Shown here piece after piece: positions 8,482-17,495 of a DNA stretch of 64,000 nucleotides. A program made the translations under genes and the position numbers. The DNA lies in contig JAHDIN010000007.1 in assembly GCA_020630775.1 (NCBI GenBank), forward strand, positions 17,761-81,760. The letters run 5' to 3'. The DNA is from Saprospiraceae bacterium. GTDB taxonomy: Bacteria; Bacteroidota; Bacteroidia; Chitinophagales; Saprospiraceae. The notes below the pieces were generated by a model, which worked only from the letters and a program-made list of their open reading frames with translations, had not been told where the DNA came from and did not search any database. How positions within the stretch are numbered: the stretch's first letter is position 1; every line of letters starts with the position of its first letter.

Positions 8482-9270
8482 ATGAATAGGAATACCCTTA
8501 TCCTATCGTTATATTCCATCCTATTGTGCATAGCATTTATATGCCCCCCATCTGCAGCGATAGCCCAAGAAAATGACTTTATTATGATTCATGCCCGTGG
8601 AAACACTGGAGAAGAATCTATGCGTCTTATCGTCAATGACGAAGTCATAAAGACTTATAAGAATATCTCTAACAATCAAGAATGTATGACCAAGTACAAG
8701 GTATACATATACGATGAAGTGACTATCAAATCCATCAAAGTCGAGTCTGCAAGCGGATTAGGCTGGCCACATTCCATTTTAGTGGATAAGATTGAAATTA
8801 ACGGGGAAGTCTTCGAAACTGAGTCTGAATTTACACTATCCTACGGTTCTAGAAATAACGGTAATGACTGTGAATCCGGATTTACCAATAGCGAATTCTT
8901 AGATTGTCCCAACAGTTGGTTTGAATACCAAGGGGCGAACGGGATAGTACTCGCTGATGAAGACAATGATAACTCAAACGATCAAACGCTAACAAGTACT
9001 GAAGAAATATATGAAGAAACTGTTCATGAAATAGACATTAACATCTACCCTAATCCCGTAGCAGAAAGATTAAACATTCATTTATCGGAGGTGCATTCTG
9101 AACAAATTGAATTCATTTTGTTTAACAGTAATGGCCAACTGATAGAAACTAATCAGCTAAATAACTTAAAAAACGAAATATTCATTTCTGAGTTGGAATC
9201 AGGCATGTACTTGTACCAGGTGAGAAACAAAAATGAAGTTCTTAAAACAGGTCAACTGATTAAAGTTTGA
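8482..9270 (+). CDS. Secreted carbohydrate-binding-like protein with T9SS sorting domain
   Basis: 262 residues. A signal peptide ends near AIAQ (residue 29). Residues about 32-115 (IMIHARGNTGEESMRLIVNDEVIKTY ... ILVDKIEINGEVFETE) match the small calcium-binding beta-sandwich of CBM36/CBM60-type xylan-binding modules. There is an acidic linker (DEDNDNSNDQ) and then a type A T9SS C-terminal domain (INIYPNPVAERLNI ... GMYLYQVRNKNEVLKTGQLIKV). No catalytic domain is present, so it may be a surface or secreted glycan-binding accessory. It is divergent from the GPH transporter and next to glucan hydrolases, which supports a polysaccharide role. The CBM assignment is by pattern only. Confidence 0.65.
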   Translation: MNRNTLILSLYSILLCIAFICPPSAAIAQENDFIMIHARGNTGEESMRLIVNDEVIKTYKNISNNQECMTKYKVYIYDEVTIKSIKVESASGLGWPHSILVDKIEINGEVFETESEFTLSYGSRNNGNDCESGFTNSEFLDCPNSWFEYQGANGIVLADEDNDNSNDQTLTSTEEIYEETVHEIDINIYPNPVAERLNIHLSEVHSEQIEFILFNSNGQLIETNQLNNLKNEIFISELESGMYLYQVRNKNEVLKTGQLIKV

Positions 9271-9300
9271 CTTAAAGCCTTTAAATATTGAGAATAAGTT

Positions 9301-9337
9301 AGAGTGGCGATTTATTTTGTCACTCTTTCTTTTTTTA
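9301..9337 (+). terminator. Rho-independent terminator after the carbohydrate-binding protein
   Basis: AGAGTGGCGA (9301-9310) pairs with TTGTCACTCT (9317-9326) as a 10-bp stem with two G-U pairs and a six-base loop, followed by a T-rich tract. It begins 31 bases after the stop codon. Confidence 0.75.
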
Positions 9338-9354
9338 AGTAAAACATTAGTAAT

Positions 9355-9444
<90 letters not shown>

Positions 9445-9494
9445 TAATTCATGAAGCATTATTCATATAATAATAAATTATTCACTATTAATTG

Positions 9495-9552
9495 TTCATT
9501 ACTAATTGTCTATTACTAATTATTCATTACTAATTATTCATTACTAATTATT
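9495..9552. repeat. TCATTACTAATTAT 14-base tandem array running into a stop codon
   Basis: About four copies of a 14-base unit. The last copy covers the end of the GH17 gene, so the TAG stop (9544-9546, minus strand) and the final Asn-Asn codons lie inside the repeat. Confidence 0.85.
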
Positions 9553-10854
9553 AAGTTTCGGCGGCATAGCCGTCGATTCTATCAAAGCATCATAATCTCC
9601 ATTATATGTTTTTACAATGGATTGCCCACCTCTACTTAATCCTTTAAAGGTGCCAACGTCTACTAAATCCCAAATGGCATACTTAGCCTGACCATCGATT
9701 GTAAATAATCCAAAGTGATTTTCAGAACCTCCAGAGTTTTGTGCGTCTTTCCAGATTTCATCGAAGCCTTCAAAATAAAAGCAACTAATATTTTCTTTAT
9801 TGGTCCACTCACGCATTAAGCGGTAATAAACCCCCTCTTTATATTCATCACAGGCCTTTGTGCCGTCAGGACTATAGAAGCCATTTGATGCACTTGCCCA
9901 ACCTGTCTCACCAATATGAATCGGTACGTTTACACCCAAACTTCTAACAAAATCTTTGGTGGATTGATATTGCGTTTGAGCATGTACTAAAGCGCGCTTC
10001 ATAGCTACTTCAATTAGTTTTTCCTTAGACAAATTCTTATCTGATTCACTTACTCCCCAAAAGGCGCCATTGTAATGTGTATCATGCATAGGGTATGTAT
10101 GCAATGATATAAAGTCCACTGCCTTAATAAGTGCTTTTAGATCGTCAGTATGGTAAGACGCATCGTCACCACCCCAAGATGCAAAATTATCAGAGCTCGT
10201 TATCCATAAATCTTTAGGAAGGTCCCCACGCTCTTTTAAGCCTTGCAAAACATTAACCCACTTTAGTATCACATTAGGTTGGACAAAATAGCTTTGCGCC
10301 CAACGCACCATAGCTTCATTCCCAACTGCAATCACCTTAACAATATCAGGATAAGCTTTTGCCATTTCAACAGCTCGGCCCACCTCACCAGAATTAGCTA
10401 AAAAATCTTCTTCATTATGATTAGGACCTCCTGTCCATGCATTTTCACAATTGATCCAGGCGCCAACCATCATATACATTTCAAAAGAAGGGTTTTCGTT
10501 TTTAAGCTCGCGAATAGCCTTCAAAACATTTCGAGGATGTTCTAATTCGGTTTGATATGTTCTAATGATCCTTATGCCCATAGCATGAAGTAATAACATA
10601 TCCTCTTTTAGCTCTTTTACGGTCGGTTGTACATCCCTTGAGTTGGTCCTGTAACCACCATATGACATAGCTAGATAATTGGGGTTGCCAAGAATATCCT
10701 TTGCAGAAAGTTCTGCAGACGATTTAGACAAGTTGGCTTGAATTGGCTTTTCCTCTTTGTTTTCAGGACTATTCTGACATCCATTTACAAGTGGCAAACT
10801 ACATATCAGCATGAGATTGAAAACTATCTTTATCGAACAGATGATACTTTTCAT
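9544..10854 (-). CDS. Glycoside hydrolase family 17-like lipoprotein
   Basis: 436 residues with a lipobox ending at Cys26 (LPLVNGC), so probably lipid-anchored. The domain is a (beta/alpha)8 barrel. Glu180 in VIAVGNEAM fits the general acid/base, and Glu316 in PIHIGETGWAS fits the nucleophile in the GH17 signature (xxxx-E-T-G-W). GH17 enzymes cleave or transglycosylate beta-1,3-glucans. It overlaps the upstream phosphorylase-like gene by four bases (ATGA), so the two are translationally coupled. The C-terminal codons sit in a tandem repeat, so the exact C-terminus may vary between strains. Together with neighbouring genes it points to laminarin-type glucan use. Confidence 0.82.
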   Translation of the reverse strand: MKSIICSIKIVFNLMLICSLPLVNGCQNSPENKEEKPIQANLSKSSAELSAKDILGNPNYLAMSYGGYRTNSRDVQPTVKELKEDMLLLHAMGIRIIRTYQTELEHPRNVLKAIRELKNENPSFEMYMMVGAWINCENAWTGGPNHNEEDFLANSGEVGRAVEMAKAYPDIVKVIAVGNEAMVRWAQSYFVQPNVILKWVNVLQGLKERGDLPKDLWITSSDNFASWGGDDASYHTDDLKALIKAVDFISLHTYPMHDTHYNGAFWGVSESDKNLSKEKLIEVAMKRALVHAQTQYQSTKDFVRSLGVNVPIHIGETGWASASNGFYSPDGTKACDEYKEGVYYRLMREWTNKENISCFYFEGFDEIWKDAQNSGGSENHFGLFTIDGQAKYAIWDLVDVGTFKGLSRGGQSIVKTYNGDYDALIESTAMPPKLNN

Positions 10855-13800
10855 TTCAGATCTTTTTCGAGAACGACTACATTAATCAAATTATACTTTC
10901 CTGTCCTTGCAAAGATCTCTTGACTTGCCGCTTTATCAATTTTGTTTCCATCAATTAATTTTGGCGTATCTCCAGATTTTGATAGTTTAATTGATCTTGT
11001 ACTCCCCTTTTCAAACACGACAGGGACTTGGCAAATAGTAAAGAACAAGGATCCTGCATTAATTTTTAATTCTTGCAAAGCACCTTTGACATCATAATAT
11101 TTTACTGTATGTGATTTGGTAGAAAACTCGGATTGTCGCAGCAGGTCAGGTTTAAAATGAATTTCACCATTACTTATTTGAAGTCCTAATTCGCCAAACC
11201 TACTCAGTACATCTTCTTTAACTTGTCCAGTCATTCCTGGTTGTTGGGCACCTCTGCCTCCCGGTGTATGAGAATAAGGATCCGTTGGAAAAGCACCATA
11301 TAAGGTTGGTGGCTTATGCACACCTATCCCCGCATTGATTTCGTAATAATGCTCTAATAATCGACCAATACTTTCTGGAGAAGCGGCTTCAGATATAGCT
11401 TTAAGACAACATTCTTGAACCGCTAAAAGTAATTTGGAAACCATATGCCAATAAATTGATCCAAGACCTTCATAGCCAAAGAATGTTCCTGATCGACCAG
11501 TGAACTTCTTATGCTCAAACATATTTTCGAAAGTTTGGAATATTTGATTCTTATCAGCTTGCACGAGTTCCGCATATTGAGATGGTAAGTCTTCAAGTGC
11601 TGCTTCCAAATCATTGGCATTCTTAAAATCACCATTAAAGTGATAGCCTCCAGATACATTCTTTTCTACGATATCTAAGTTGCCCTCTGCAATCAATTTA
11701 CTAAGTAGCGCTGAAGACGTCACCGCAGACGGAGGAATATTATTTTTTTCTAAAAAGCCTGGTAAGTTCTTATTGGGATAAAGGATGTAACTATATTGAT
11801 CATCCCTAAATAAAGCGCTTGCTTTCATAGCATCCAGCAATTCTAGGGTCTCAACGGTAGAAAGCATTCCTGAACTCAATACCGCGACTTGACCTTCTAA
11901 CATCTCATCTAGATACTGTACAGCAATTCCAGAATCACTTGGTGAGATTAAATTATATGCATGATATAGATTATCAGATCGCTTATTGGCTTTTATCGTA
12001 TGTTCAATACTTGCTTGAGCGTGCTTTAAAAAACTCAAGATCGTTTGCATTTCTAAGTATTCTTTATCACCAGAAAATGATTGACGATATATGTTTAATC
12101 GATACTGACTTGCTGCTTGACCAACGCTATCAGTAAACGACTTTCTATCTCCATCACTAATATTACCTTCAATTAATCCACTATAATCCAGATAAGCACT
12201 ATTTAAACTTTGAAACAGATCATACAATTCTTTTGAAATGGCCACTTGAGAAGAGCTTGCATCCTTAAATAAATCTTCAAAGAAGTTTAAAAATCTACGT
12301 ATATAATATACCGTTACCATCGAGACACCATTCCCTACAAGCGCATTGTTTGCATCATTCCACTCTGGCCTCTGTGTATTTAACCAAATACCAGCCTCAG
12401 GTACAAGATTAGACAACTTACTCAAAAGAGTTGCCAATATCTTCTCCACGAAATTAACACGGTGCATATGGCCATCTTTATCTTTTAATAAAGCGCCATC
12501 AGCACCTTCTGTTTCCATGCGACTTCTGATCTCTTTATCTAAGTCAAAATCAAACTCAATGGTATCTTTTGAATTTTTATAAATGTCATCATAAGATTTA
12601 ATCACATAAGGCACATTCGCGTAAACGAAAATATCTTTATTGAAATATTCTTTTAATGTTTGACTATCGAATTTATTGGACACCTCTAAAAGCTTCAAAA
12701 GATAAATAATCTGATGATCTCCCCAATATCCAATGTATGCCCACGGATTGTCATGTTCAATCACTTCCCAATCAAAGCCATCCTTCATTACCCTGTATGG
12801 ATTGTAGCCTTCAAAAGTCGTCGCGTTTAAAAACTTATGAATCATGGCATTTACAAACTCGGGATAGGCATATGATAATGCTTCCCAATTTTGAAAGATA
12901 TCTCGCCAATTACCTTGATAATCATAAATTATAGAACCATCCAATTCATCTTGGCAATTGATATCAAATCTATTCCATGGTCGACTTGGATCACCGTGAC
13001 GACGGCTGAAAGTTAACGGCATATATTCTGAGCAAAGTCGTATAAAATCTGGATCAGAACTCTTTTCGACGAGTACTTTTAATTCAGAAAGAGTAAACGA
13101 TGATCCTAGCGTTTGTAAATCGGACGCATGCGCTAAAGCTACCTTAGGATTCGCCTTTTCTAAATACAGTTTAAAATCATTATAGTCGATATTATAGTTG
13201 TGTGGAAATATGCCACCACGCATAATATTGAACATTGTATTGGAGAAATGCCTTGCATCTCTCCTTTGATCATTTGTATGCTGAAGACCATCAGACGCAG
13301 CAACCAATTCGATTAACTTTTGAGTACCCAATTCAATGTCCTCTGATATCAAGGTAAACAAATCATGATCCTTCTTTAGCAAGTCGATAAGCTCAATTAC
13401 TGAAGCATGATTCTTATTGACATCAGAGACTAAATGCCATTGCTTACTATCATTAGCATTCAATTGTAATTTATGGTTCAGGAAATAAGCGCCCTTTTCT
13501 GCTTTTACATCTGATTCTTGATTTACCAAAGCAGTTTGTCTAAAAGTGTTTAATTGTTGTGAAGAGACTAAATACTTAGGATTTTCTAACCCAAAGCTCC
13601 ATGCTATATTGGCTTTAAGTGATTCCGCTGGTTCCGCTCGATCTACTATGGTAGCACTCAATGCATAAATACCCATACCCACATCTGCAACCAACTCATT
13701 TCTCTTGTACGCGTCTACCAGATTACTTGAACTATTTTGTAGAGCCGCACCTACCTTAGCTGGGATGATATTTTGAATACCATCTAAAATATTTATATCC

Positions 13801-14402
13801 ACCTTTGATGCGCTGTTATTGATCAAAGTAGAAGTTCTCACAAAACCGTATTTGTTTGAAGAGCTCCATCGATATCTAAACGTCAGGTTTAAATCATGAT
13901 TTACTTCCTCGAAGATGACCTTATTCCCATACCAGTTTTTATACACGTGTCTGCTTATGTTGAAAGCCCCCATTTGTGTATTGGATAATGGCTCCCATAA
14001 AACTGTCTTTCCATTATTACTGACATGCATAATTGTTTTTGCACCAGTAATTTCTGCTAGTTCCGTTATTTTATCATCTGTATAATAAGGAAACAATGCT
14101 ATTTCCGAATTTCTTCTTCCTGCTGATAATCCGCCATTACTTGAAATAAACATCCAATGGTTAGCACCACTGACAATACTCATAAAGAATGGACGCATCT
14201 GGTCACAATTCGAAATTTTAAAGAATTGTTCGTCATTGATATCCACACTCTCTAATTGAACATCTTTCGGAATTCCATTGGTTAATTTATCTGCTGCTAG
14301 GACAGTCATCTCGATAATATTTAAAAGTTTTAATACATAAGATTCTATAAAATAATCCGAACTATGATTTAGAAAATCTATTACGATCCTAAATTGCTGC
14401 AA
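10851..14402 (-). CDS. Large glycoside phosphorylase-like protein, probable 1,3-beta-oligoglucan phosphorylase (GH149/GH94-like)
   Basis: 1,183 residues with no signal peptide, so cytoplasmic. Near residue 680 the stretch TQRPEWNDANNALVGNG resembles the catalytic-Asp region of clan GH-Q phosphorylases (GH94 xDWND, with related GH149 and GH161). The length of about 1,100-1,200 residues best fits GH149, which phosphorolyses beta-1,3-gluco-oligosaccharides to glucose 1-phosphate. The N-terminal half has the expected beta-rich domain (NHWMFISSNGGLSAGRRNSE, TVLWEPLSN). It is coupled to the GH17 gene by an ATGA overlap, and its neighbours include a GPH transporter, a combination that makes sense for uptake followed by phosphorolysis. 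The start is the TTG at 14402, six codons after an in-frame TAA; the first internal ATG is at 14309. The family choice is inference from motif, size and context. Confidence 0.7.
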   Translation of the reverse strand: MQQFRIVIDFLNHSSDYFIESYVLKLLNIIEMTVLAADKLTNGIPKDVQLESVDINDEQFFKISNCDQMRPFFMSIVSGANHWMFISSNGGLSAGRRNSEIALFPYYTDDKITELAEITGAKTIMHVSNNGKTVLWEPLSNTQMGAFNISRHVYKNWYGNKVIFEEVNHDLNLTFRYRWSSSNKYGFVRTSTLINNSASKVDINILDGIQNIIPAKVGAALQNSSSNLVDAYKRNELVADVGMGIYALSATIVDRAEPAESLKANIAWSFGLENPKYLVSSQQLNTFRQTALVNQESDVKAEKGAYFLNHKLQLNANDSKQWHLVSDVNKNHASVIELIDLLKKDHDLFTLISEDIELGTQKLIELVAASDGLQHTNDQRRDARHFSNTMFNIMRGGIFPHNYNIDYNDFKLYLEKANPKVALAHASDLQTLGSSFTLSELKVLVEKSSDPDFIRLCSEYMPLTFSRRHGDPSRPWNRFDINCQDELDGSIIYDYQGNWRDIFQNWEALSYAYPEFVNAMIHKFLNATTFEGYNPYRVMKDGFDWEVIEHDNPWAYIGYWGDHQIIYLLKLLEVSNKFDSQTLKEYFNKDIFVYANVPYVIKSYDDIYKNSKDTIEFDFDLDKEIRSRMETEGADGALLKDKDGHMHRVNFVEKILATLLSKLSNLVPEAGIWLNTQRPEWNDANNALVGNGVSMVTVYYIRRFLNFFEDLFKDASSSQVAISKELYDLFQSLNSAYLDYSGLIEGNISDGDRKSFTDSVGQAASQYRLNIYRQSFSGDKEYLEMQTILSFLKHAQASIEHTIKANKRSDNLYHAYNLISPSDSGIAVQYLDEMLEGQVAVLSSGMLSTVETLELLDAMKASALFRDDQYSYILYPNKNLPGFLEKNNIPPSAVTSSALLSKLIAEGNLDIVEKNVSGGYHFNGDFKNANDLEAALEDLPSQYAELVQADKNQIFQTFENMFEHKKFTGRSGTFFGYEGLGSIYWHMVSKLLLAVQECCLKAISEAASPESIGRLLEHYYEINAGIGVHKPPTLYGAFPTDPYSHTPGGRGAQQPGMTGQVKEDVLSRFGELGLQISNGEIHFKPDLLRQSEFSTKSHTVKYYDVKGALQELKINAGSLFFTICQVPVVFEKGSTRSIKLSKSGDTPKLIDGNKIDKAASQEIFARTGKYNLINVVVLEKDLK

Positions 14403-14418
14403 ATCAGAAGCTTCGCCA

Positions 14419-14465
14419 ACTTAAATTCTCTGACCATAACTGTGCTATGCTTTTCGAATTTAAGT
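14419..14465. repeat. Perfect 10-bp inverted repeat in the glucan locus
   Basis: ACTTAAATTC (14419-14428) and GAATTTAAGT (14456-14465) are perfect inverted copies separated by 27 bases. They lie 17-63 bases upstream of the TTG start of the phosphorylase-like gene. This could be an operator or a leader hairpin. AAGCTTC at 14408 is also inverted as GAAGCTT near 14528. Confidence 0.45.
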
Positions 14466-14595
14466 CGCTGATTTATGGCGCTTTAAGATCTCATGACGAA
14501 ATTCTAAGGCATAGTTCGGGTTAATGGAAGCTTAGAAAACTCACGAAAATATTTAAAATTAAGCTTATTGGAAGCGTAATTATTGACAAAATATT

Positions 14596-15879
14596 TTATT
14601 TATCTATTCGAATCTCATTGAATCTTTGGCCCAAGGCTTCAATAGATATATTTGGAGAATAAGGATCAATTGCATGTATGGCTTTCAAAGTGAAATAGGC
14701 TTTTCTTGGCTTTAAACTATACAAGCCATCTGCATCAGTTGGCCCTTTAATACAAATCCCAAACCACTCCTCATTCATATTGTTTTGTCCTTCTACATAA
14801 TCATGATAATATCCGCCATTGGACCAAGACGCATTGTTGTCCTGAACATCAGCACGCTTTCTATTATCAAAATCATACTTCCACCAGCCATCACTAAATT
14901 GAAATGTACAACCACCGATTACATTCTGAGCATTTCTCAAACCACTTACATTTGAGTAGATTTCTTGCCAATTAGACTTTAAAAACTCCGCCTGTGCCAC
15001 TTGGTCTTCTTTCTGCAATATGGCATCATATGCATCTGCGCCAAATTCTGTAAACAGCACGGGCTTTCCATAGACCCTTTTTACCTCATCAAAAAGATTA
15101 CCAAAGGATAGACCTCTATATACATTTGTACCGAAGACATCAACATCTTGGCACTCCTCATTTATAATGTCCAAAAAGAGCAGATCTCCATTACAAATAG
15201 CAACAGGATGATTGGGATCTAGCGCATGTATATTTTGTGCCGCTTTATTCATCAAGCGATACATAGGCCTTGCCCTGCTTTCAGCTATAACTTTATCTAA
15301 TTCAGGCCCCTTAGGAATATTTTCTGTTTCAGCACCAGACCAAAATAGACCATAGTTATTTTCATTCCCCAATAAGTACATGAGTAATCCAGGTGTATCT
15401 TTATACACATTCACTATCGAATCTATCTCAGATAAAAGTATTTGCCCTACCCTTGCATCAGAATATATCGTTGGCTCAACCCATTCATTATCTATCGTTA
15501 AACCATAGCGACCAAAAGCGTGATTAATGATGGTATAGACCCCGTACTGCTCATAGATGTAACGTATCCATTTAGGCGGCATACCTGTGTAAATTCTGAG
15601 GGTATTAACCCTCATATCTTGCAAAAGTTTGAGTTCACGATCCAAACCTTTCTTAATAAGTGCATCTGGCATTTCCCAAAACCTTGCATCTACGGCATTC
15701 TTACCAATAGGGATATAGTCCCAATTCATTCCATTAATAATAAAAGGTTCATCATCTACAAGTAAGATTTGACCAGTATCACTTTGATCCAGCTTAATAG
15801 TGCTGCCTTTTTGTACACACTGAACCAAAATCAGTAGACACAATAACGAGATTAATATAAAAACGAACCTATGCATCAT
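14596..15879 (-). CDS. Clan GH-A glycoside hydrolase lipoprotein (GH2/GH5-like barrel)
   Basis: 427 residues with a lipobox ending at Cys21 (LLILVQC). The barrel has the two glutamates of clan GH-A retaining enzymes: Glu173 in YLLGNENNYG (acid/base, preceded by Asn) and Glu278 in PVLFTEFGADA (nucleophile). The arrangement resembles the catalytic barrel of GH2 or GH5 proteins without their accessory sandwich domains. GH158-type beta-1,3-glucanases are another possibility given the neighbours. The exact family cannot be fixed by eye. The gene is the first of the minus-strand glycan run and is followed by the phosphorylase-like gene after a 193-base gap. It probably acts in the periplasm or on the cell surface. 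Confidence 0.78.
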   Translation of the reverse strand: MMHRFVFILISLLCLLILVQCVQKGSTIKLDQSDTGQILLVDDEPFIINGMNWDYIPIGKNAVDARFWEMPDALIKKGLDRELKLLQDMRVNTLRIYTGMPPKWIRYIYEQYGVYTIINHAFGRYGLTIDNEWVEPTIYSDARVGQILLSEIDSIVNVYKDTPGLLMYLLGNENNYGLFWSGAETENIPKGPELDKVIAESRARPMYRLMNKAAQNIHALDPNHPVAICNGDLLFLDIINEECQDVDVFGTNVYRGLSFGNLFDEVKRVYGKPVLFTEFGADAYDAILQKEDQVAQAEFLKSNWQEIYSNVSGLRNAQNVIGGCTFQFSDGWWKYDFDNRKRADVQDNNASWSNGGYYHDYVEGQNNMNEEWFGICIKGPTDADGLYSLKPRKAYFTLKAIHAIDPYSPNISIEALGQRFNEIRIDK

Positions 15880-15887
15880 TATAATCG

Positions 15888-15895
15888 CAAATCTA
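15888..15895 (-). promoter_or_regulatory. Candidate -7 box for the clan GH-A gene
   Basis: On the minus strand, TAGATTTG matches TAnnTTTG exactly and ends 8 bases before the ATG at 15879. No clear -33 TTG was found. It implies a very short leader. Confidence 0.35.
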
Positions 15896-15963
15896 ATATT
15901 TACTCTTTGTATTTTGGGTTAGAGGATTGGAAATTGGAGATTGGAAATTAGAACTGATCTAAG

Positions 15964-16004
15964 CTTAGACTTAGACTTAGACTTAGACTTAATCTTAGAC
16001 TTAA
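15964..16004. repeat. CTTAGA 6-base tandem array
   Basis: Six or so copies of a 6-base unit, one of them diverged, ending 13 bases before the SRPBCC gene. It is preceded by GGAAATTGGAGATTGGAAATT, another short repetition. Confidence 0.85.
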
Positions 16005-16016
16005 CTCAATGCTACT

Positions 16017-16496
16017 ATGAAAGTCTTGAATATCCATGAAAGAACTATTCCCGCACCATTATCTGATGTTCAAACAATACTATCAAGTCTCGCAACAAAA
16101 AACGACCGAGCCTGGCCTACCAAACATTGGCCACCTATGCAATTCAAGAATGGTTTAGCTTTGGGAAATGATGGTAGACATGGGCCTATCGTTTATAGAA
16201 TCATAGAACATGATCCAAACAGTAAAATTGTATTTCAGTTTCAAAAACCAAGAGGGTTTCATGGAGTGCATCAGTTTGACTTTTACCAGTTGAATGCCTC
16301 CGAAACCTACCTCAAACATACTATAGATATTAACACCTCATTTATAGGCACTATTCAATGGCTCGTTGCTATTAGATGGTTGCATGACGCGTTAATTGAA
16401 GATGCGTTTGATAAAATCCACAATCACTTTATTGATCCTCCTAGAAGAACGCCATGGACATTTTGGGTAAAGTGCTTAAGGAAAATATTGGGTTGA
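16017..16496 (+). CDS. SRPBCC (START-like) superfamily protein
   Basis: 159 residues. It opens with the strand MKVLNIHERTIPAP and a helix (LSDVQTILSSL), followed by several beta strands (GPIVYRIIEHDPNSKIVFQFQ, YLKHTIDINTS) and a long C-terminal amphipathic helix (HDALIEDAFDKIHNHF). This is the order of the SRPBCC hydrophobic-ligand fold. The Trp-rich segment RAWPTKHWPPMQF is unusual. No membrane segment is present. The ligand and role cannot be read from the sequence. The gene is 61 bases upstream of the DUF1304 gene and on the same strand. Confidence 0.65.
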   Translation: MKVLNIHERTIPAPLSDVQTILSSLATKNDRAWPTKHWPPMQFKNGLALGNDGRHGPIVYRIIEHDPNSKIVFQFQKPRGFHGVHQFDFYQLNASETYLKHTIDINTSFIGTIQWLVAIRWLHDALIEDAFDKIHNHFIDPPRRTPWTFWVKCLRKILG

Positions 16497-16557
16497 TACT
16501 ATACTGACATAAGTGTAATTTAAAATCGTATCTTGATATCTTCAAACCTATCAGATC

Positions 16558-16926
16558 ATGGATATACTTATAATTTCAATAATTGGTTTCGTTGCTTTCT
16601 TACACCTTTATATTTTATGGTTTGAAATGTTTGCTTGGGAAAAAAGAGGCCCGAAAGTCTTTAGAGGAATAGATAAGGATCTATTTCCTAAAACAAAAGT
16701 ATTCGCCGCTAACCAAGGACTTTATAATGGCTTTCTTGCTGCGGGGTTAATTTGGTCGTTATTAATTGATGATGTAGTTTGGCGCCAGAATGTAGCACTT
16801 TTCTTTCTAGGCTGTGTTGCAGTAGCTGGTATTTATGGTGCTTTGACTGCTGAAAAACGGATATTTTTCATCCAAGCTTTGCCAGCGATTATTGGGATTA
16901 TTTTGTTGGTTTATTTAAGGTTCTAG
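16558..16926 (+). CDS. DUF1304 family small membrane protein
   Basis: 122 residues with four transmembrane helices. The first helix and following loop (LHLYILWFEMFAWEKRGPKVF), the GLYNGFLAAGLIW segment and the IYGALTAEKR segment are characteristic of DUF1304. The family is widespread, and its function is unknown. It may be co-transcribed with the SRPBCC gene upstream. Its stop codon overlaps by four bases the stop of the convergent HicB-like gene. Confidence 0.8.
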   Translation: MDILIISIIGFVAFLHLYILWFEMFAWEKRGPKVFRGIDKDLFPKTKVFAANQGLYNGFLAAGLIWSLLIDDVVWRQNVALFFLGCVAVAGIYGALTAEKRIFFIQALPAIIGIILLVYLRF

Positions 16927-17300
16927 ATTAAGACCAATTCGGTTAACTCCTTACCAATTTCATGTAAACCGTCTATAATACGTTCTACTTGTTTCTTTGA
17001 AGGGTTCTTTTTACCATTAACGTATTGAGATAATAATGATTCATTCATGCCTATTCTTCTAGCCAGATATTTAGAGTTAATAACTTTATAGAATTCAAAA
17101 AACTGTTTAAAGTCAATCTCGAATGAAATTTGTTTTATAGAAGAAAGTTTTTTGCTCAAATCCTCCTCATATAAATTCACAGCTTCAAGAGCATTTAATC
17201 TTAATTCATGAATCGTATCTCCATAAGTAAAAATTGGCAATGTCTTTTCATAAGCAGAGTATCCCGTTTTGCTTCTTTCAATTATAAATTTGAATTTCAT
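16923..17300 (-). CDS. Orphan HicB-like antitoxin/regulator
   Basis: 125 residues. Residues 1-47 (FIIERSKTGYSAYEKTLPIFTYGDTIHELRLNALEAVNLY) have the HicB fold pattern GYSA...LP...T.GDT..E...NA.EA..LY. Residues about 75-115 (SKYLARRIGMNESLLSQYVNGKKNPS) are a Cro/XRE-like helix-turn-helix. HicB normally neutralises the HicA mRNA interferase and represses its own operon. I find no HicA-like small ORF upstream (17301-17486) or downstream, so it appears solitary. It may serve as a stand-alone regulator. It converges with the DUF1304 gene. Confidence 0.7.
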   Translation of the reverse strand: MKFKFIIERSKTGYSAYEKTLPIFTYGDTIHELRLNALEAVNLYEEDLSKKLSSIKQISFEIDFKQFFEFYKVINSKYLARRIGMNESLLSQYVNGKKNPSKKQVERIIDGLHEIGKELTELVLI

Positions 17301-17495
17301 TTACCTGATTTTAGTTTAGCATCTTTCCTTAATTTATTTCAAGACCTTTTCCTAACTCTCGACTTCCTTGATTCGGAAAGTAAATAATAATTTACTTTTT
17401 GTCAAATTTGTTCCATCATTACAATAGGACAATAGCAAGAATAATTGAACTAAACTCTATCATTACAAATCCCCATTTTTACTATCTTGTACGCA

